Assembly: GCA_958295815.1 (NCBI GenBank)
Contig: OY282374.1
Location: 1,384,856 to 1,448,855 of the forward strand
Source: Candidatus Poribacteria bacterium
Lineage (GTDB): Bacteria; Poribacteria; WGA-4E; WGA-3G
Reading direction: 5' to 3'
Length of the DNA stretch: 64,000 nt
Shown: positions 60,442 to 64,000 of the stretch, in pieces
How positions within the stretch are numbered: the first letter of the stretch is position 1
How the letters are laid out: the number at the start of each line of letters is the position of its first letter
Program-made: the position numbers and the translations under genes
Notes under the pieces: model-generated
Seen by the model: only the letters and a program-made list of their open reading frames with translations
Told to the model about the DNA's origin: nothing
Database searches by the model: none

Positions 60442-61479
60442 GTGAAAAGGCATATATTTCAAGCCTCGGATCTCCAGAACTTTACAAAAAACATATTTGT
60501 CGCTGCAGACACCCCACGACATATCGCTGATGACGTCGCCGAGATTATAATAAAAGCCAATCTCGCTGGACACGATTCGCACGGCGTGCTGCGTATCCCA
60601 TCATACCTTGACGGGATCGAGAATGGAGGTATTCGTCCAGCTGCAGAACCGGAAGTGCTGCGTGAGACCGACAACACACTTCATATTGATAGTAGAAGTG
60701 GTTTCGGACATTATGCGGCGCGTTATGCGGTTCGTCGCGCAATCGAAAAGGCGAAGAACGCGCGAACCTGCTTCGCGACACTCACTCATACCAACCATAT
60801 CGGCAGAGTCGGTGAATACGCACAAGAAGCCGCTGAATCGGGATGTATCGGTATGATCACTGTTGGTGGTGGGTCAAAAGGCGGCGGACGTATTCTCCCA
60901 TTTGGTGGCGCGGTCGGTGCACTCGGCACAAATCCGATCGCTATCGGCGTACCGACAGGCGATGACACACCGTTCCTCATTGATTACGCAACCAGCATGA
61001 TCGCAAATGGCAAAAGTTATGTCGCGGTCAGCGAAGATCGAGATCTACCTGAGGGATGCGCAGTTGACAAACACGGCAATCCCACTGTCAAAACCGATGC
61101 ATACAATGATGGAGGGAATCTCTTGGCATTTGGAAGGCACAAAGGCTACGCACTTTCCCTCTTCGTCGCGTTGCTTGGCGGCTTGGCAGGAACGTTTAAC
61201 ATTGAGACTGGGCAGATGGGTGGTCTCTATATGCAGGTGATTGATGTCAATGCTTTCATACCGCTTGCGGAATACCAAGAAGGGGTCCGTGCGTTTTTAG
61301 ATAACATCAAGTCTGTTCCACCAGCACCCGGTTTCGATGAGGTATTAGTCCCTGGTGATTTTGAGGTCAATACCCGCACACGCCGCCTCGCAAACGGCAT
61401 TGATTTACCGGATACTATCTATCAGCATCTCCGCGAGTATGCCGAAGAGTGGGGTGTCCCTATGCCTGATGCCCAATAG
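60442..61479 (+). CDS. Ldh2 family dehydrogenase, copy 2
   Basis: Second member of the tandem pair, 345 residues, starting with GTG (AGGAGG eight nt upstream). It matches copy 1 along the whole length, with most motifs identical (ANLAGHDSHGVLR, GALGTNPIAIGVPTGDD, FGRHKGYALSLFVALLGG, GFDEVLVPGDFE). Differences are concentrated in the first strand after the motif (PSYLDGIENGGIRP) and at the C-terminus, where copy 1 has an extra acidic tail. The two may form hetero-oligomers or act on related hydroxyacids. Confidence 0.9.
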   Translation: MKRHIFQASDLQNFTKNIFVAADTPRHIADDVAEIIIKANLAGHDSHGVLRIPSYLDGIENGGIRPAAEPEVLRETDNTLHIDSRSGFGHYAARYAVRRAIEKAKNARTCFATLTHTNHIGRVGEYAQEAAESGCIGMITVGGGSKGGGRILPFGGAVGALGTNPIAIGVPTGDDTPFLIDYATSMIANGKSYVAVSEDRDLPEGCAVDKHGNPTVKTDAYNDGGNLLAFGRHKGYALSLFVALLGGLAGTFNIETGQMGGLYMQVIDVNAFIPLAEYQEGVRAFLDNIKSVPPAPGFDEVLVPGDFEVNTRTRRLANGIDLPDTIYQHLREYAEEWGVPMPDAQ

Positions 61480-61624
61480 TTGCGTTTTGTGAGGTAGCCG
61501 CTTATTAAGCTTCCTATCTCATGGGATGCTGACGCAAAATCTATTTGTTCGTGCTATATGTTCTATTGGGGCATACGGTGTCTGCCTACTATGTGTCAAA
61601 ATGACCTTTTTGGCAATTTAACCT

Positions 61625-64000
61625 ATGTCGTTCAAGCATCTTTCTCTTACAATAACCGTTTTGTTAGTACTCCCGTTCTTTGGCTTCGCTCAAGAGTACA
61701 CCTACTTTCAGCATGGCGATAGTGTTAAAACGGTGGCATATTCTCCTGTGGATTCGTCCGTTGTTGCGAGTGGGGGTGACAGTGGCGCGGTAAAATTGTG
61801 GGACTTGCGGGACGATACCGTAACTACTTTGGAATACCACTCCGATATTGTCAATGCTGTTGCCTTTTCCCCGGATGGACAACTGCTTGTCAGCGGCAGC
61901 GATGACTATACCTGTAAATTATGGAATGTACCCCTTAAACAGTTCATTTCGACCTTTGAACACATCAATGATAGAAGCCGCTCGCAAATCAAAGATGTTG
62001 TCTTTTCCCCTGATAACAAACTGATCGCTACCGCCGGGGTGGACGTAAAGTTATGGGATGTTAGCTCGCTCACGGAGATAGGTACGCTTGAACATGGCGG
62101 ATGGGTGCTTGCTATTGCTTTCTCGTCCGATGGGAAATTACTTGCCACAGGGGACGAGAACGGGCAGGTTAACGTCTGGGATATTCAAACACGAAAGATT
62201 GTCGCTCAACTCCAAGGTGACTCCGAATACATTGCGGCTGTCAAGTTTTCTGCAGACAACAGAATCCTTGCTGGCGCAGGATACGAGAGAAAAATCAAGT
62301 TGTGGGAAGTCCAGAACTGGGAACGCCTCGGTACGCTGGATAACGGCTCAACAGCCTCTGCAATTAGTTTTTCACCGGATAGTAACATTCTCGCCAGCAC
62401 GGGATATGAATCTGTAAACCTCTGGGAAGTTAATATTGGTGAAAAAATTGCTGCCCTCACAGGACCCAGAGGGTGGATGAATGCTATCGCTTTTTCACCA
62501 GACGGAAGGACGCTCGTTAGCGGTGGGGACGACGAGACGCTCCAAATCTGGAATATTACACCGTTTCGTTCGGTATCTCAGGATGTAGTGCGAATTGTCT
62601 ACTTCCTCCCGCGCGACCGCAGCGCGCAACCCAGTATGTGGACGAAACTGGATACGCTTATAAGGGGCGTTCAAGACTTTTACGCCGACCAGATGGAACG
62701 CAACGGATTTGGTCGAAAAACGTTCACCTTTGAGACCGATGAAGAAGGAGAAACGCTTATCTATCGCGTTGACGGGCAATTTGGCGACTGGTACTATCGG
62801 AGAGAGACGGATGACAAGGTCTATACCGAAGTTGATGCTCAGTTTGACATGACAAAGCATGTTTACCTCATTGTAGTAGATGTCAACAGTGAGTTCATCG
62901 GCGCGGAAAATACATGTGGGGTCGGTGGCGGTTATTGGATTGAAGGTGATACCGTAACAAAAACGCGTGGTGGATATGCAATCATTCCCGCATCTGGTAG
63001 GTGTTTTGATGGTGAGATTGGCACGAGTGTGACGGCGCACGAACTTGGGCATGCTTTCGGCTTGGAACACGACTTTCGCGATGATGCTTACATCATGTCC
63101 TATGGTGCCTCACCTGATCAGTTGTCGCAGTGTGCCACTGGTTGGTTGGATGCGAGTCGCTTTTTTAACACCAGCCAAACCGCCTTCAATGAACCCGCTA
63201 CGCTGCAGATACTCACACCATTAACCTATTCCCCAAACGCCCATAATTTTACCCTCCAATTTGAAGTGACCGATGTAGACGGTATCCACCAAGTCCAGTT
63301 GCTTATCCCGACAACCGCCGAAGACTCGGCACTTGGTGTCAAGTTGCACAGTTGTAGGAATTTGCATGCACAAAGTAGTGCCGTTGAATTTGACACACCG
63401 ACGTTAACATCTCGCCGAATAAACAACATAATACTCCAAGCGATTGATGTGTACGGAAATATTACGCGACAGAAGTATACGCTCATGGCAGGTGATACGC
63501 GCCTCGTCCAAAACCCAGCAGATGTGAACGGCGATGGCATGGTGAATATTCAGGATTTAGTGCTGGTATCGTTGAGTTTCGGACAGATGGGAAAGAATAG
63601 CGCGGATGTCAACGCGGATGGCGTCGTCAACATTGCGGATCTCGTCTTAGTGGCGGGTGCGTTCGGAAATGTGTCATTTGCGCCTACGCTGCATCCGTCG
63701 GTGTTGGCGTATTTTGCTGCTGTGGACATCCAGCAGTGGCTGGACGAGGCAAGACAGTTGGAGCGCACAGACGTTGCCTATCTGCGTGGTATTGTGGTGC
63801 TGGAGCAGCTTCTTCTCTTGCTGCCGCAGGAGACGGCACTGCTGATAAACTATCCGAACCCATTCAATCCGGAGACGTGGATACCTTATCAGTTAGCGAA
63901 GCCTGCAGAGGTGACATTGTACATCTATTCTGTGGATGGAGCATTGGTACGGACATTGGCATTCGGACATCAGTCTGCGGGAATATATCGTAGCAAAAGC
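61625..64000 (+). CDS. Secreted WD40-metzincin protease-dockerin protein, cut by window edge
   Basis: The first 792 residues are visible and the frame is open to the right edge. Order: signal peptide (LTITVLLVLPFFGFAQ), about seven WD40 repeats (residues 30-320), a metzincin-type zinc protease with HELGHAFGLEH (ligands H472, H476, H482; catalytic E473) and a Met-turn IMSYG (M491), a beta domain, two dockerin-like calcium repeats (DVNGDGMVNIQDLV at 633, DVNADGVVNIADLV at 661), and a C-terminal module with YPNPFNPETWIPYQL near 745, as in FlgD-like/type IX sorting tails. The ATG at 61625 has no clear ribosome site. Confidence 0.88.
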   Translation, partial: MSFKHLSLTITVLLVLPFFGFAQEYTYFQHGDSVKTVAYSPVDSSVVASGGDSGAVKLWDLRDDTVTTLEYHSDIVNAVAFSPDGQLLVSGSDDYTCKLWNVPLKQFISTFEHINDRSRSQIKDVVFSPDNKLIATAGVDVKLWDVSSLTEIGTLEHGGWVLAIAFSSDGKLLATGDENGQVNVWDIQTRKIVAQLQGDSEYIAAVKFSADNRILAGAGYERKIKLWEVQNWERLGTLDNGSTASAISFSPDSNILASTGYESVNLWEVNIGEKIAALTGPRGWMNAIAFSPDGRTLVSGGDDETLQIWNITPFRSVSQDVVRIVYFLPRDRSAQPSMWTKLDTLIRGVQDFYADQMERNGFGRKTFTFETDEEGETLIYRVDGQFGDWYYRRETDDKVYTEVDAQFDMTKHVYLIVVDVNSEFIGAENTCGVGGGYWIEGDTVTKTRGGYAIIPASGRCFDGEIGTSVTAHELGHAFGLEHDFRDDAYIMSYGASPDQLSQCATGWLDASRFFNTSQTAFNEPATLQILTPLTYSPNAHNFTLQFEVTDVDGIHQVQLLIPTTAEDSALGVKLHSCRNLHAQSSAVEFDTPTLTSRRINNIILQAIDVYGNITRQKYTLMAGDTRLVQNPADVNGDGMVNIQDLVLVSLSFGQMGKNSADVNADGVVNIADLVLVAGAFGNVSFAPTLHPSVLAYFAAVDIQQWLDEARQLERTDVAYLRGIVVLEQLLLLLPQETALLINYPNPFNPETWIPYQLAKPAEVTLYIYSVDGALVRTLAFGHQSAGIYRSKS

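Overview
The window looks like a chromosomal segment of an uncultured Gram-negative bacterium, most likely a member of Candidatus Poribacteria or a close relative. This is inferred from gene content: phytanoyl-CoA dioxygenase-like (PhyH) proteins, several Gfo/Idh/MocA oxidoreductases, a ThuA-like protein, a WD40-protease-dockerin protein carrying an NPFNPE-type C-terminal motif, EQGI-repeat Rpn nucleases, and many short intergenic hairpin repeats. There is no rRNA, CRISPR array or intact insertion sequence. Promoters that can be read are strikingly E. coli-like (TTGACA, 16 to 18 nt, TATAAT), with one perfect sigma-54 site at 57.57 kb.

Layout. 0-10.9 kb, minus strand: a truncated small membrane protein gene, then the transcription/translation superoperon rimP-nusA-ylxR-infB-ylxP-rbfA-nrnA-ribF-rpsO-pnp, driven from a promoter about 390 nt upstream of rimP; truB is absent from its usual place. 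10.9-16.9 kb: a YdjM-like membrane protein, a CCA-adding enzyme family protein, a TVP38/DedA-like protein, a large unknown membrane protein, a heptosyltransferase and a CPBP protease. 17-22.5 kb: acetyl-CoA synthetase, an orphan TPP-enzyme PYR-domain subunit, a short sigma-70 factor, NfuA, and a GHMP enzyme resembling the methanopterin-pathway RFAP synthase.

22.7-37 kb holds two half-sets of a MacAB-TolC type tripartite exporter: tolC-adaptor-ATPase without a permease (22.7-26.9 kb), and adaptor-permease without an ATPase (33.5-36.9 kb). Between them lie a degenerate caspase-fold/PEGA protein, an aminotransferase-PhyH operon with an HxG iron-site motif, a PhyH-HEAT fusion, and a short-chain dehydrogenase with Phe in place of the catalytic Tyr. 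37-42.4 kb is a four-gene minus operon in which an OLD-family ATPase/TOPRIM nuclease sits between metabolic genes (S10 peptidase, Gfo/Idh, aldo-keto reductase). 42.7-50 kb: an Rpn nuclease with a 12-bp coding repeat, two more Gfo/Idh genes, a SelA-like PLP protein, an Mrp ATPase and ThuA. 50-57.2 kb: argJ, three tRNAs (Gly, Cys, Val), thrS, an LpoB-COG3014 lipoprotein pair and a cysteine desulfurase.

57.2-64 kb: a highly structured gene-free stretch, the sigma-54 promoter with upstream repeats driving a DUF4159 protein, two tandem Ldh2-type dehydrogenases, and a secreted WD40-metzincin-dockerin protein that runs off the right edge. The best candidates for something not previously described are the sigma-54-controlled DUF4159 locus with its neighbouring structured element, the HxG PhyH/aminotransferase locus, the pseudo-caspase protein, and the family of GTAGG/TAGGC-ended intergenic hairpins that recurs through the window.
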